In this document: piece after piece, positions 11,882 to 22,807 of the stretch
How the letters are laid out: the number at the start of each line of letters is the position of its first letter
How positions within the stretch are numbered: the first letter of the stretch is position 1
NCBI RefSeq assembly: GCF_001625215.2
Contig: NC_030383.2
Location: forward strand, 60,068,949 to 60,132,948
DNA: 64,000 bases
Direction of reading: 5' to 3'
Source: Daucus carota subsp. sativus
Lineage: Eukaryota > Streptophyta > Magnoliopsida > Apiales > Apiaceae
Notes under the pieces: model-generated
The model's input: only the letters and a program-made list of their open reading frames with translations
Told to the model about the DNA's origin: nothing
Databases searched by the model: none
Program-made: the position numbers and the translations under genes

Positions 11882-11990
11882 TCGGCCCATTAAATACGCC
11901 CAAAACACTCAAACCTTCCAAACCCACAGCCCACAGGCCTCTGTAGATATAAATACAAAGCCCCGTCTCTCTAATAATCTCCCCCAAATC
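11882..11990 (+). promoter_or_regulatory. Promoter of coiled-coil gene, copy B
   Basis: A GGCCCA box at about 11885 and a degraded second one (cgccca) precede TATA box tataaata at 11948-11955. The following CT-rich leader matches copy A nearly base for base. The leader exon ends at 12074. Confidence 0.65.
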
Positions 11991-12074
11991 ATCATTTTCA
12001 CCCTCAAATACAAATTCAATTTTCCCGCGCTTTCTCTACGAGCTGCAGAGACGATTCTTAACTTCTACTTAAAG

Positions 12075-14137
12075 GTGCTTTCTATCACTTCATACATATC
12101 TGAATTTTGTCAGTTTTATCATTTTATAAGTTCATAGCTGTGAAAACAACGTGATCTATATGTAGAGAGATTCGTATTGGTGTGTTTATTGTTGTATCAG
12201 TGTTTTTCAGCCTGTTTATGCGAAATCAGAGTTGTTATATATAGTCTCGTATTGTTGCGTATTGCGTTGTGTTAGCGTTAATCCAGTTGAATTTGCGAAA
12301 TCGGAGTTAAATAGTCTCGCATTGAAATGTACAGTTTATATCATTGTTTTTCAGCTTGTTTATGAGAAATTGGAGTTGTATATAGTCTTTTGTTGTTGCA
12401 TATTTTGTTGTGTTAGTGTTAATCAAGTCGAATTTTCGAAATCGGAGTTAAATAGTCTCATATTGAAGTGTATAGTTTTATATTAGTGTTTATCAGCTTG
12501 TTTATGAGATATCATAGTTATATATAGTCTCGTATGGTTGCATATTTTTTTGTGTTAGTGTTAATCAAGTTAAATTTGCGAAATCGGAGTTAATTAGTCT
12601 CGTACTGAAGTGTATAGTTTTATTTTTAAGTGTTTTTCAGCTTGTTTATAAGAAATAGGAGTTATATATAGTCTCGTATTGTTGCGTATTTTGTTGTGTT
12701 AGTGTTAATCAAGTTGAATTTGCAAAATTGGAGTTTAATAGTTTCGTATTGAAGTGTATAGTTTCATATCAGTGTTTTTCAGCTTGTTTATGCGAAATCG
12801 GAGTTATATATAGTCTCTGTGTTGTTGCGTAATTTTTTGTGTTAGTGTTAATCAAGTTGAAATCGTGAAATCGGAGTTATATAGTTTAGTCTCGTATTGT
12901 TGCGTAATTTGTTGTGTTAGTGTTAATCAAGTTGAAGTTGCGAAATCATAGTTATATAGTCTCGTATTGTTTTGTATTTTTCTTTATTAAGTTTCTTATG
13001 TGTAATTGGAGTGAGATAGAGTCTCGGTATTGTTGAAACTGGAGTGTGTTAGTCTCTCGTATGGTTGAATAAAGATTTTTGGCAGATTTGTGCTATGACA
13101 GTGGTTCTTAGTTTGTGTATATGTTGTATCAGAATGGTTAACGGTTTTGTATTGTTGATTGCATATTTCATGCTGATTTGAATTTGTCAGTTTGTATGTG
13201 TAATTGAATTGATGTATAGTTTCGTGTTGTTAATTGTATATATTACATAAGTGTTTATAGATTTGTATATGTGAAATCAGAGTTATTTATAGTATCGTAA
13301 TTCGTACTTTTGAATATTAAGTTTGTCTTGGATGAAAATTGTGTCAGTGTATGTAATCATGTTTTTGATACTGGTGAAATGTATATAGTCTCATACTGTT
13401 GAGTAGTGATTTCTTGCCGATTTTTTTTTTAGTGTTTATCAGTTTGTATATGTAATTGCTGATAAATCCTATGTTTGTTTGGTATTGGTATGCCTCTCCT
13501 CTGATTTAATTTGATTTTCGGTTTTCAAAATTGTAAATGATCTAAATTGATTTCTCTGTCACTAGGTTGATCTAAGTGTTTGTGTATACTTTTTTGATAT
13601 TCTGTTGCAGGGGGTTGATCTGATTCTAATACAGATTATTTGTTTGATTGACATCATGTTGTTATTATTTGTGACTATAGGCATTACATTTATGGATGAA
13701 ATTGAAAGTGTAGGATTAGAGTTTTCTAGTTTATGAGCTTTTTATTAGATGTACTGAACTTGAAAATTTCAGAGATTTAAACTTTTACTTGAATACATTC
13801 CAAAAACAGTATACATACTTATCTGGAATTGATTTGTTAGACAAATCATTTTTTGGAGGACAACCAAACTTCAGTTTTTACCTGTACTAATTTCCCTTTT
13901 CTATTCCTGCTACACATCGATTATCTGTACTTTCACCGAGTTCTAAAATGAAAGAGAAAAAAGTTAAATCTGCATAGGGTAACTGCTGCATTTGTGTGGT
14001 GCACTGGTTTCAAGTCTATAGGCTGAACATTGGTTGTTCTTTGTAATTTGATGACTTTTATTATAAACTCATTCACATAAGCATTAAGTTCTGTGCTATA
14101 GACCTATCTTACTGGCCTGCTTATTTTTCTTCTACAG
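12075..14137 (+). repeat. 5'-UTR intron copy B with expanded 71/142-bp repeat
   Basis: This intron matches 4854-6747 but is about 169 bp longer. The array (about 12210-13035) has about eleven 71-bp monomers against eight in copy A. The landmark tgttag(t/c)g falls near 12269, 12411, 12553, 12697, 12842 and 12915, so the 142-bp register is kept for most of the array and ends with a single monomer step. Unequal exchange or slippage changed the array after the segmental duplication. Confidence 0.85.
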
Positions 14138-14155
14138 ACAGATAAGTATCATAAA

Positions 14156-14871
14156 ATGGAAGGTGAAGAGGCTGATGTTGGGAGAAAGCGCATGAGGCAA
14201 TCTGTGAGATTGTCTTAAACTTTGTTCCTATGAACAGTTTCAAGTTGGATATCATATTGTGTAATCTTGTAACCTCTCATAATAGGTGGAAGACAAGCAA
14301 ATAATGGTGACGGATGCTGAGGAAACCGTTGGAGAAGAAACTGAAGATGGTGTTCCATTATCTGAACAAATGCAGCTTGACATTGCAAGCATCCATGAAA
14401 AGATCAATAGCTTCACTAATCTGGTGCTTGCTTAATCTATATATATTTTGAAAATGAAGTTGATATTGCCGATGTTTTAATTGCAATATGTTGATGTTTC
14501 AAGAGCAATCATCATTTTAGCTGCAACCTTTTGCTGGTTTCTTATTTCAGTATTCTTTTCTTTGATTGTTCCATGTAGGTTTCCGAGCTCATGGAATCTG
14601 GAAAGTCACTCCTCCTGGAAATAAGTAATCAATTTGGAGAAAGATTGATATCGTGAGTAATAGAAGAACGACTCAGACAAGAAAAAGATCTCATGCACAA
14701 GCCATGACTTAAGTATTAATTCTCTTTCTATGCAGAATCCACAAGGAACAGACTGACAAATGGGAGCAGGAGATCAGGGAGCTGCGTTTGCTTGATGCCG
14801 CAAATGAGGAGACCAACAGCCTCTTACACGATGCTCGATATCTGCTTCAAAATGTCCATATTGACTCATAA
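14156..14871 (+). CDS. 131-aa coiled-coil protein, copy B
   Basis: Coding exons are 14156-14203, 14286-14423, 14579-14652 and 14736-14871; all splice sites match copy A and the frame is open for 132 codons. Differences from copy A include VEDKQIMVTD for VENEQIIATD, GVPL for GAPL, TNL for TTL, EISNQFGE for ERSNQFEE, and TDKW for TEKW. The family is unknown to me. The C-terminal half (IHEKINSF to NVHIDS) is predicted from its pattern to be helical and is the best conserved part. An intron again starts two bases after the stop. It is convergent with F-box copy B. Retention of both frames suggests both copies are under some constraint. Confidence 0.82.
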
Positions 14872-15556
14872 AGGTTAAGTCTCAGTCAGCAACTTATTTG
14901 TCATAAATTTGGCAGCATAAGTAGATTTATTCTACAGTTATTACTGTTCCCAATTGTAATAAGAATTTGAGAGAGTTAGAAGCTGATGCTGGTGAAACAA
15001 ACTTCTGGATTGAAATTTGCAGGTCTTGTAGTACTTGCATCTAAGACACAATTTTAGTTCTGCTGAGGAATGAGGATGGATGTCATTCAGGTTAGCCTAA
15101 AGTATAATACTAGGTGTGAAGACTTTGTTGTGTAAAAGTTTCTGCATCTATAATTTGTAAATCGAGCTTAAAGAATTACAGAGGATATGACTGTGATGTT
15201 ACTTTTGTTTCTGCAAGACTTTGATGTTTCTTCTTGTCTGTAAAAACTTTGTACCATCCGGTTATTTCAAGTTTGAACCATATTAAGGATGGTAGCCGTT
15301 AGACTTTAATATTGCTTCATCTTGCAGTTTATCAGTACACGTTTTCACTTGCTAAATAAGCGATATCAATACTGGAAAAAACAATGCAGATCTAGAACTA
15401 ACAAAATTAAGATTACAAAACATAAATGCATTAAAATTCTGTAAGAAAAATAGATAGGAAGTCACATTTGTCATAAAAGATTTCCTCACCCCAGCTTTTC
15501 AGCTCTACCTTATAGATCTTTTCTTCCTCCAGATGTCTTCCATTGATTTTCCCAGT

Positions 15557-16873
15557 TCAGTTTTTGCACTTTGTTGGATGTCCGATATCCTTCTTCAAAG
15601 TAAACAATATTGAACCGCAAGAAGACTCGGCCTCAGAGTGCACAAAAGGATCTACGCTATCTTCATCGAGTAGAAGGAGGCTCTCCACACAATTAGGATT
15701 CATCTTACTGCCGTGAGAGTCTGAACCACTTTGAGATCCGTACTTTAAAACTTTTTGAGACTCCAGATCGCACAAAAGGAACGTGGTTTTCCACATACGT
15801 GGATAATAAACTTTCATAGAATGTCTACTTATCATATATCTACCATTGTCTAAGAAGCCTAATGGAATATGAGAATACCCAATATTTTCCAATTTAATAA
15901 CCAGCTTTTTTTCCCAGCTTGATTTGGATGAGTCCTTGTCTCTTAAAAAGGTCCACATGTCAAGATACCGCTCATCCTCTCGATTACCACATCCGAAAAC
16001 AGCAATTGATTCTCCATACGCTTCAATGGTATAACGAGAACAATAATAAACAAATTCTTCCGGACACTTTAACTGTTGGATAGTCTCATCGCGTAAATCA
16101 AACCATACAATCAGCGGCAGATATGAAAAAGATGTCCTTCGTGTAGCTGTTATCATATATACAGTGCCATCTACAAACTTGGTAGGATGCTTAATAACAA
16201 AATCACTAATCTCTTGATAATAACAATTAGTACGAATAACGTTCCAACGATTACTACTCAAGCTGTAAACAGACACAAAATAATTATAGCCAGTAGACGA
16301 AGAAATCACCATCACCTTATAATCACCACCATAATACCCGAAGCTCACACCACCATATTGCCCAAAGTTCACGCCAGAGGTCGAGAGTTCAAGTCCCGGA
16401 AGCCTTTTAGATTTTCTGCATATCGGGTTCCAAAGATACAAATTATCTCCAATACAATAGCACTCACGTTTACCATACTCAAATTCTCTCATGTCAGCAT
16501 CAAAAGAAATACATAACAACCCATCACACATCCCGTGAATCTTCAGTTTGCGTCCACTACGAGTTATAAAATCTTTCTCGAATAAGTCTGGCGTGTAGTA
16601 TAGTTTAGAATGTTTCGTAATGTCGAAAAGAGGGGTGCAATCTGTTAGTAATCTGCAGCCTTGGGGAGTTTGATGTAGTATATATTTTTTTGCATGAGAG
16701 GAGGTTTTCTGATAGGTTAGATGATCTTTAACCAAATAAGAAGAGTTGATAATAAGGTGATGCCATGACTTGCGAACACAAGTGCATCGTAGAATAGATT
16801 TAACATCTAATCTGCAAAAGATGTTTATCAATAAATCTTCGGTCAGATACTTCTCTGAGTGGGAGGAGGCCAT
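15557..16873 (-). CDS. F-box protein with F-box-associated domain (CPR1-like), copy B
   Basis: Single-exon 438-aa paralogue of the protein at 8292-9653. The F-box at residues 9-50 is identical in its core; the FBA-type region follows with many scattered substitutions and short indels (for example ADMREFEYGKRECYC where copy A has ADQEREVECYC). The protein ends HPTKCKN because copy B is two bases shorter just after the TKC codons. It therefore lacks the basic RRKKRSRR tail seen in copy A. Expected role: substrate receptor of an SCF ubiquitin ligase; the target is unknown. The concentration of substitutions in the FBA region fits diversification of substrate binding, but no selection test was possible. 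Confidence 0.88.
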   Translation of the reverse strand: MASSHSEKYLTEDLLINIFCRLDVKSILRCTCVRKSWHHLIINSSYLVKDHLTYQKTSSHAKKYILHQTPQGCRLLTDCTPLFDITKHSKLYYTPDLFEKDFITRSGRKLKIHGMCDGLLCISFDADMREFEYGKRECYCIGDNLYLWNPICRKSKRLPGLELSTSGVNFGQYGGVSFGYYGGDYKVMVISSSTGYNYFVSVYSLSSNRWNVIRTNCYYQEISDFVIKHPTKFVDGTVYMITATRRTSFSYLPLIVWFDLRDETIQQLKCPEEFVYYCSRYTIEAYGESIAVFGCGNREDERYLDMWTFLRDKDSSKSSWEKKLVIKLENIGYSHIPLGFLDNGRYMISRHSMKVYYPRMWKTTFLLCDLESQKVLKYGSQSGSDSHGSKMNPNCVESLLLLDEDSVDPFVHSEAESSCGSILFTLKKDIGHPTKCKN

Positions 16874-16954
16874 TAGATGTTCTCTGCAGTATGTTTTTAG
16901 TCCAAAACCCTAATCTTTCTTTTATATCAAACATAGACAGCTCTGAATGACAAT

Positions 16955-18181
16955 TTGTAGGACGAGGCCTGAACAGAGCCCGTTTTCCAGCCCACCAAAC
17001 AAATATGTCTAACCCAATTTAGTTAATACTTTTTCAATCCAATTAGTTAAAAAAATTTCGGATTGGATCGGACAAAATAATCGGTTTGGATCGGGTTGGT
17101 CGGTTTCACCAACCCGTGTACACCTCTAGGCCCGAGTTAGGACCGCCACCCGGACAGGACCGGTCGGTAATGAATGAAGGTTAGGATTCTATTTTTGTAA
17201 TTTTAATATTTGTTTGACTTTTATTTTATTTCTTTCATTTGTATATTCTTATTGTATCGATGCGATTTGTTTCATTATTTTTAGAGAATAGTCCTCTCAA
17301 ATTATTTATAAAATACATTTTCAATTAATAAAATTTATACCATGTACCATCTCCTTTTAAATAAAAAAATGATTATATTAAATAAAAGTATAAAATTAAT
17401 TAAATTAAATTAAATTAAGAAAACTCGTCCCAACTTGGAAACCTACGAGCCGGTCATATGTCAATTGACGGGACCCAAGTCGAGTTCGGACCAGACTGTC
17501 AATCCCCTTGAGCCGGACACGAGCCTTGAATTTATAGCCCGGAACATGGTCAATTTGGTATCGCCCGAAACCTCCTATTGACGAAGTCATATCCTGAGTG
17601 ACACATATCGGAAAAATGACTCCAAATAGTATAGTAAAATACTTAAATCAAGTGGTGCTTAATGTTTATGACCAAAACGCAAGATGAAGTTTTTTTGAAG
17701 GAAAAACGCAAGATGAAGTTGTGTTTTGTATTCAAAACGCGAGTTTAATTGGTGTCTTGATAAAATAATTGAAAATGAAATATTAACTGGTGTTTTGCAC
17801 CAAAATGCAACTTCAAATGGTGTTCTAAAAAAGACTCAAAAATATTGCATGAGCTAGCGTTTTGAAGTAAAATCGACACAATCTAGTATTTAATTTAGAG
17901 TGCTATTTATCCTTAAATTCATGTCATTTCGAGTCTTTTCTCTGTATTTTTTTAATCTTTAATATTGTATCGAATAAAAAAATCTAACCCGATATTCGGC
18001 AGGATTCACCATTAAATATGTTCGTAAAAAGAGAAATATTGTGAAAAATATACCAGAGAATTAGTAAGTGCTACACATACATTAACATAGAATGACTTGG
18101 CAAGGGTCTTTAAATTTTATCTGCCTTCTGTTTTCTTTCAATCGATAGAATTACACATGTTGAGTAAATAAGACTAGAATA
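16955..18181. other. Spacer right of the segmental duplication
   Basis: The match to copy A ends near 16955. What follows is transposon-like debris: a stretch rich in ggattggatcgg and ggttcggtt-like motifs ending in gtgtacacctctag (16980-17130), a GC-richer block (17405-17595) with a short meaningless ORF, and AT-rich DNA. The HAD gene 3' UTR should begin just left of 18182. Confidence 0.5.
17674..17720 (-). mobile_element. Short poly(T)/(A) insertion scar
   Basis: A perfect 18-bp direct repeat, aaaacgcaagatgaagtt, occurs at 17674-17691 and 17703-17720. Between them lie tttttgaagga. Read on the minus strand the insert is a few bases (tccttc) followed by A residues. Confidence 0.5.
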
Positions 18182-20005
18182 CTAAGCAAGGACTTGAGTT
18201 TCAACAGGAGGAGGCTGGACAGTTGGTTCAAATTGCTCTATTCCTTCTCCTTCCCACAGCTCAGGTAAAGCTTCTTTAAAATTGTGGATGCTGCTCAATG
18301 CATGGTCTGCTCCTGCTACCAGAGTCGAGCTTCCCACCTGCGATGAATTTATATGATTAACCGGTACCAGAACTCAGTTTAGGAGGAGACTCAGTCCGAC
18401 TCTCTCCACCTACATATATTTAATTTATTTTTTGTTTATCTGTCTCGTATTGAATCTTTTTAAGATGACCGGCTACTTAATACTAACAATAGTTAACATG
18501 ACATTGTGAAGATTTAAGTTCGTGAAATTCATCTTTATAAAAGATATTTTTTAAAAATCAGGGATTTTGCATTGCCAGGATATTGAACTCACAATAACAG
18601 TGTGAAGGCCTGCAGCTTTGCCACTAACAATGTTCCGAGGACTGTCATCGAAAAAGATCTGAAATTGAAAAAAATGAGCTCAATTAATCATGTCAGCAGT
18701 TGTAACATATATCTCAAGGACACAGCAAAAAATTCTGTATTTTAGTTACCGTCTTCTTTGGATCAGCATTTGCAATCTCAATAGCAGCTTCCATGGCTTC
18801 AAGAGCCGGTTTGCATAAAATTGTGGACGGCCTAATATACTCAGCAGCGGTATCTTTGTCCTCATCGACTACGTTTTCAACAGGAGGGGGATTAAGAGTT
18901 TCAAAACATATGACTCCCTCGAAACAATCCTCCAATCCCAGCCTAGTAAGAACTTGAGATGCATGTGCTTCATCCGCGTTAGTGAATATCTAAGATCAGA
19001 AGTAATTAGCATATATTTAATTGGTTCAGAATCATGCATCAGTGAATTTTGTCTTTTTAATATGTTCTGATCATATATTCAAGCACCTAATAAAGAAATT
19101 GCATACTATTTTTCGCTGTGGCATGGAAAGCAGGAGATTTCTTAGTACTGGATCCGGTTTGAGATTGTTGTAAGGCAGTCTTCCATGCACATAAGCATGG
19201 AACTCATCATTGTCAAATTCATAGCCCAAAGCCTGCCAGAACCAACATTGGCATGAAAAATTTCAGAAGACGAACAGAGCTTTACATAAATAATATTGAA
19301 AATTAAGGCCGGATTTCGCTTTGCCTTTAGGCCAGCCATAGTCGTCCCATGCTCCCTGTAAAGCTCAAGGCACAGCCTGGGAACGTGATCTTCTTCAATT
19401 TCCAAGTGTTCCAACATGAACTCTGCAATTAAAAATAATCATAAGTTCAATTCCATAAGTATCCTACAGAGTCACTTAGTACGGTACATTGTTCTGCACT
19501 ATACTCCCTCCGTCCACTCATCTCTATACGTTTTTTTCACTGCACTATAACTTATTTTAAGATTTTCTTTTTTTCTGAATAAAAGTTAAGAAAATCTTAA
19601 AAATAAGTTATGGAACTATATTTTACAGGAGTATTAAAGTATGTGCCGCGTCCCCGTCTTCTAATGTATACAATTGAAGGAGACTGAGGGAGTGTGTTTT
19701 ATTTTTCGGATTGATTAGCCATACATTAACTCCATGTCTGTACCTTCTATGTTCTTGCGGCATGCTAGGTTAAGACCCAGGCTCAAGGGATACAAAGTAT
19801 CATCCATATCTACAAAATACAAAAGTAATAAGATTTAGGAACATATTCATGTAGTAAATTAGTAACACATAAAAACGTAACCATATGTCCCACTCGGAAG
19901 TGGAGTTACGAAGTACTAATAGTACAATGCAAAAAGGAAATCAACAGGCTTACCAAATAGCAAGCACTCATACTTGGATTCATTACACCTTTGGAGAGCT
20001 TCCAT
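18182..20005 (-). CDS. HAD-superfamily hydrolase, pyrimidine 5'-nucleotidase (SDT1) type
   Basis: Seven coding exons on the minus strand: 20005-19954, 19809-19744, 19422-19325, 19232-19107, 18989-18750, 18658-18593 and 18337-18182, giving 267 aa. HAD motif I is D18-M-D20-D-T (LLFDMDDTLYPL); motif II is T117 in IFTNADEAH; motif III is K174 in ILCKPA; motif IV is FFDDSPRN at 196-203. All catalytic residues are present, so it should be an active Mg-dependent phosphatase; the yeast SDT1 relatives dephosphorylate UMP/CMP and related compounds. The intron between exons 3 and 4 uses a GC donor (aag|gcaaag). The 19423-19743 intron carries a Stowaway MITE. A TATA-like box lies at 20062-20072. No transit peptide is obvious, so it is probably cytosolic. 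Confidence 0.93.
19504..19692. mobile_element. Stowaway MITE in a HAD-gene intron
   Basis: The left end after TA is ctccctccgtccactc and the right end is the inverted form gagactgagggag. The interior pairs as well (cttattttaagattttc with aaaatcttaaaaataag). The left flank is TA; the right flank reads TG, so the target duplication is slightly decayed. Length 189 bp. Confidence 0.8.
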
Positions 20006-20061
20006 TGCGGTTTTAGAAATAACTCAGCTGTAATTACTTAACTATGTCTTTGAGGGAACTA

Positions 20062-20072
20062 CTATTTATAGA
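20062..20072 (-). promoter_or_regulatory. TATA box of the HAD gene
   Basis: Minus-strand tctataaatag lies about 60 bases upstream of the ATG at 20005, leaving a short leader of roughly 30 bases. Confidence 0.55.
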
Positions 20073-20378
20073 GGCCTTTTTTGGTTCTGTTTTCAGTTGA
20101 TTCAGTTTTTATTTTCTTAATTATTCTCTTTTGATAGATTCTGAGATATATACGCAGGTATAGATCAAAAGGATATTCTTCAAGTTGGTGCTTTAATTCT
20201 GAGAATTTTTCCAATCTTGTGGCTCAACACTAGTTGGTTATTTGGCTGATTTCAGAATTCGAATCAATGCTTTGTCCCACTTTCGTAATAGGATAGAAGG
20301 TGCTAAAATTATACTAGCCTGCACTAATTTCAATCCTAGATCTTCCATCAAAATGATCTGGTATTTTATTTTTCGTAA

Positions 20379-20574
20379 GAGCATTTCTGATGGTGTATAA
20401 AATATTATTTTATATATTACTAAGTTCACAAAAGGATTTGGCATCCTAATTTATGAGATATCAACTTTTAGCACCTCGAATTGCACACTTATCACCTCAT
20501 TATCATTTTTATAAAATTTCAATTAATAAGAGTATAATGTCACATCATACTGACATCTTTCATTAGAAATGCTC
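20379..20574. mobile_element. Tourist (PIF/Harbinger) MITE
   Basis: Terminal repeats are GAGCATTTCTGATGG at the left and CATTAGAAATGCTC at the right, flanked on both sides by the 3-bp target TAA (20376-20378 and 20575-20577). Length 196 bp, no coding capacity. Confidence 0.75.
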
Positions 20575-20577
20575 TAA

Positions 20578-21740
20578 CATGCATCAAATTTTTGTTTCAG
20601 TCTTGTATTTTACAGAGATTGCCCTCTCGTAAAAAGAAATTATGCAGGATTAGGATTAGAAGATATTCACTATTCAGTGTGATCAAATTACACATTTGCG
20701 GGTGGCAATACCGAAAACTGTTGTCACCGTGGCCAATTAAATGGTCAAAAAATATAACGAGAATACGATTCTTGCGTATATAATTCAAGTTGCCAAGTTG
20801 TAGGAGCACAAACTACATTTTCGTGACATTCATAAAATGTTTTGTATGCTTCATTATACAGTTGACAATATGTAAGCCAGCCTTTCTAGTTTTCTCTTAT
20901 TCTTTGGTTCGCAAGAAATGCCTGATTCACAGGTCATTTTCCAGAGAGAGAATGATTTGTGTAATTGACTTCACAAATACATTTAGGCCATCTTCGGTTT
21001 TGGTGATCTAAAAATTTAAATTTAAATCATTAACTGATCCAAATTTTGATTTAAATTTCTGACCAACTCCAACAGTGTGATCCAAATTTTGATCTAAATT
21101 ACTTTACGTATAATATATTACATAAATTTATATTAAATTATATAATCTTTAATTTAATGTTTATTCATTATTAACTACTTATGTTATTTTATTTTATGTA
21201 CTTTTATTTAATACATGAAATGTACTCTTTTTTTAATTTCAATGAAATTTACCTTCCTATTATTGTAAGTTTTTACTAATTATTAATTATAAACTAATAT
21301 TAATTAAATATTATAATCACAAATTAATTTTCAAGTCTGATAAATGAAATATATACAAATAACAAAATCATTATTTTATGATAAAGTAGGTGATCCTAAT
21401 TTGGATTAGTGAACAGTTTGGATCACCAGTGTTCACTAATTCAAATTTGAATCACTTTTTTGAATCAATATTTTTTAGAACAATGCCGGAGAAGAATTTG
21501 AAGTAATTTGACATAAATTTGGATTTCTGGATTACTAATAGGTTTGCCCTCTCTTATTCTCTTGAGCAAATTAGCATGGCTTTTAAAAACAAGATGAGGG
21601 TCTTAGATTAAATTTTAGATCAATAATGTGAAATTGACTTTTTTATTTTAAATTATAATCAATAATTTTCAATTAAAAGTAAGTTGAACTAAATCAGATA
21701 CATGTATAGTAGTATGTGTTTTAGTGATTTGTGCAACTAA
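20578..21740. other. AT-rich spacer with a probable MITE
   Basis: Most of this stretch has no recognisable content. Between about 20987 and 21496 the sequence starts ggccatcttcggttttggtg and ends with a rough inverse (attttttagaacaatgccgg). It has inner repeats of tgatccaaattttgat and its inverse, suggesting an old MITE. No clean target duplication was found. Confidence 0.35.
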
Positions 21741-22657
21741 TCTATTATATATCTAATGGAACAACCATGAGTAATTTAATTTAAAATGACGAAGTTACCC
21801 TTTACTCATTATACATAGACTTATATATCTGAAGGTCATTATTGACTTTTAATACTAAAATATTTATTAGACATTAATGTCTAATCATTAATATACATTA
21901 AATTACTTCATAATTAAAATTTCAATACATATATGTATAATATATTTATATTCATGATTTAATAATAAATAAAAAACATCCAATGTTATAAAAAGCGAAA
22001 ATCAGAAAATCGACGATTAATCACAATGATGAATACATTATTCGGAATTAATTTTATTTTATATACGTAAAAATAATATATATATATATATATACTAATT
22101 TTTTTAAATTTTAAATTTCCCCACAAATTTTGTAATTTTCAACCAATTAATCCAATTTTTTCCCAATTAGTCATCGATTTTAACCGAATTTTGGCAAATT
22201 CTATTATATATGTAATACAACAATAATGAGCACTTAGCAAAAAAAAATAATGAGTAGTTTTAGGTGTATGATAATTTAATTATATAATAAAATTTTAAAT
22301 AGTGTATATTTTTTGTATATATAGTTTAATAAATATCATTATAGTGAGGATATGTTTACATATAGATATCAATATAATATGACTTAAAATACAAATAAAT
22401 TTAAATTATTTTAATAATATAAATAATCTCAATTTAAAAAAGATGAACAAAAAGATATAACATATATTAAAAAATAATTTAAAGCAACCCGTGCAAACGG
22501 GTTAAGAAGACATCAATATATGACTTAAAATACAAATAAATGTAAATTATCTTAATAATATAAATAATCTCAATTTAAGAAAGATGAATAAAAAAATATA
22601 ACATATATTAAAAAATAATTTAAAGCAACCCGTGCTTTGCACGGGTTAAGAAGCTAG
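21741..22657 (+). mobile_element. Non-autonomous Helitron with doubled ends
   Basis: It begins TCTATTATATATCTAATG after an A and ends CTAG before a T, the Helitron A|T insertion pattern. Ten bases before the end is a perfect hairpin cccgtgc-ttt-gcacggg (22630-22643 region). A second 5'-like end (tctattatatatgtaat) occurs at 22200. A second, damaged 3' end (cccgtgcaaacgggttaagaag) precedes the real one, because a block of about 141 bp is tandemly repeated (starting 22381 and 22522). It carries no Rep/helicase ORF. Confidence 0.8.
22222..22254 (+). mobile_element. Short poly(A) insertion scar inside the Helitron
   Basis: aataatgag at 22222-22230 and 22246-22254 bracket cacttagc plus A residues. 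The direct repeat is 9 bp. Confidence 0.45.
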
Positions 22658-22775
22658 TTACATTAGAAACCTGCTGAACTGATAATTTTAATGAATGCAG
22701 GTTTTTCTAGTTATAATAATTATTTAAATAGTATTTCATTAAATTTATAAAAAAAATTACGTAGATATTCATTTT

Positions 22776-22807
22776 ATAAGGTTTTTTTTTTGAAAATAAT
22801 AAGGTTT
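22776..22807 (-). mobile_element. Short poly(T)/(A) insertion scar
   Basis: ataaggttt at 22776-22784 and 22799-22807 flank a T-run followed by gaaaata. On the minus strand this reads tattttc plus A residues, the same form as the other scars. Confidence 0.45.

Noticed and set aside
17405-17590. 61-aa ORF in a GC-richer block, possible gene fragment
   Set aside because: No recognisable motif, no splice partners, and surrounded by transposon-like debris.
22200-22657. CRISPR-like short repeats
   Set aside because: The repeats are a 141-bp tandem block ending in Helitron hairpins in a plant nuclear sequence; there are no regular spacers.
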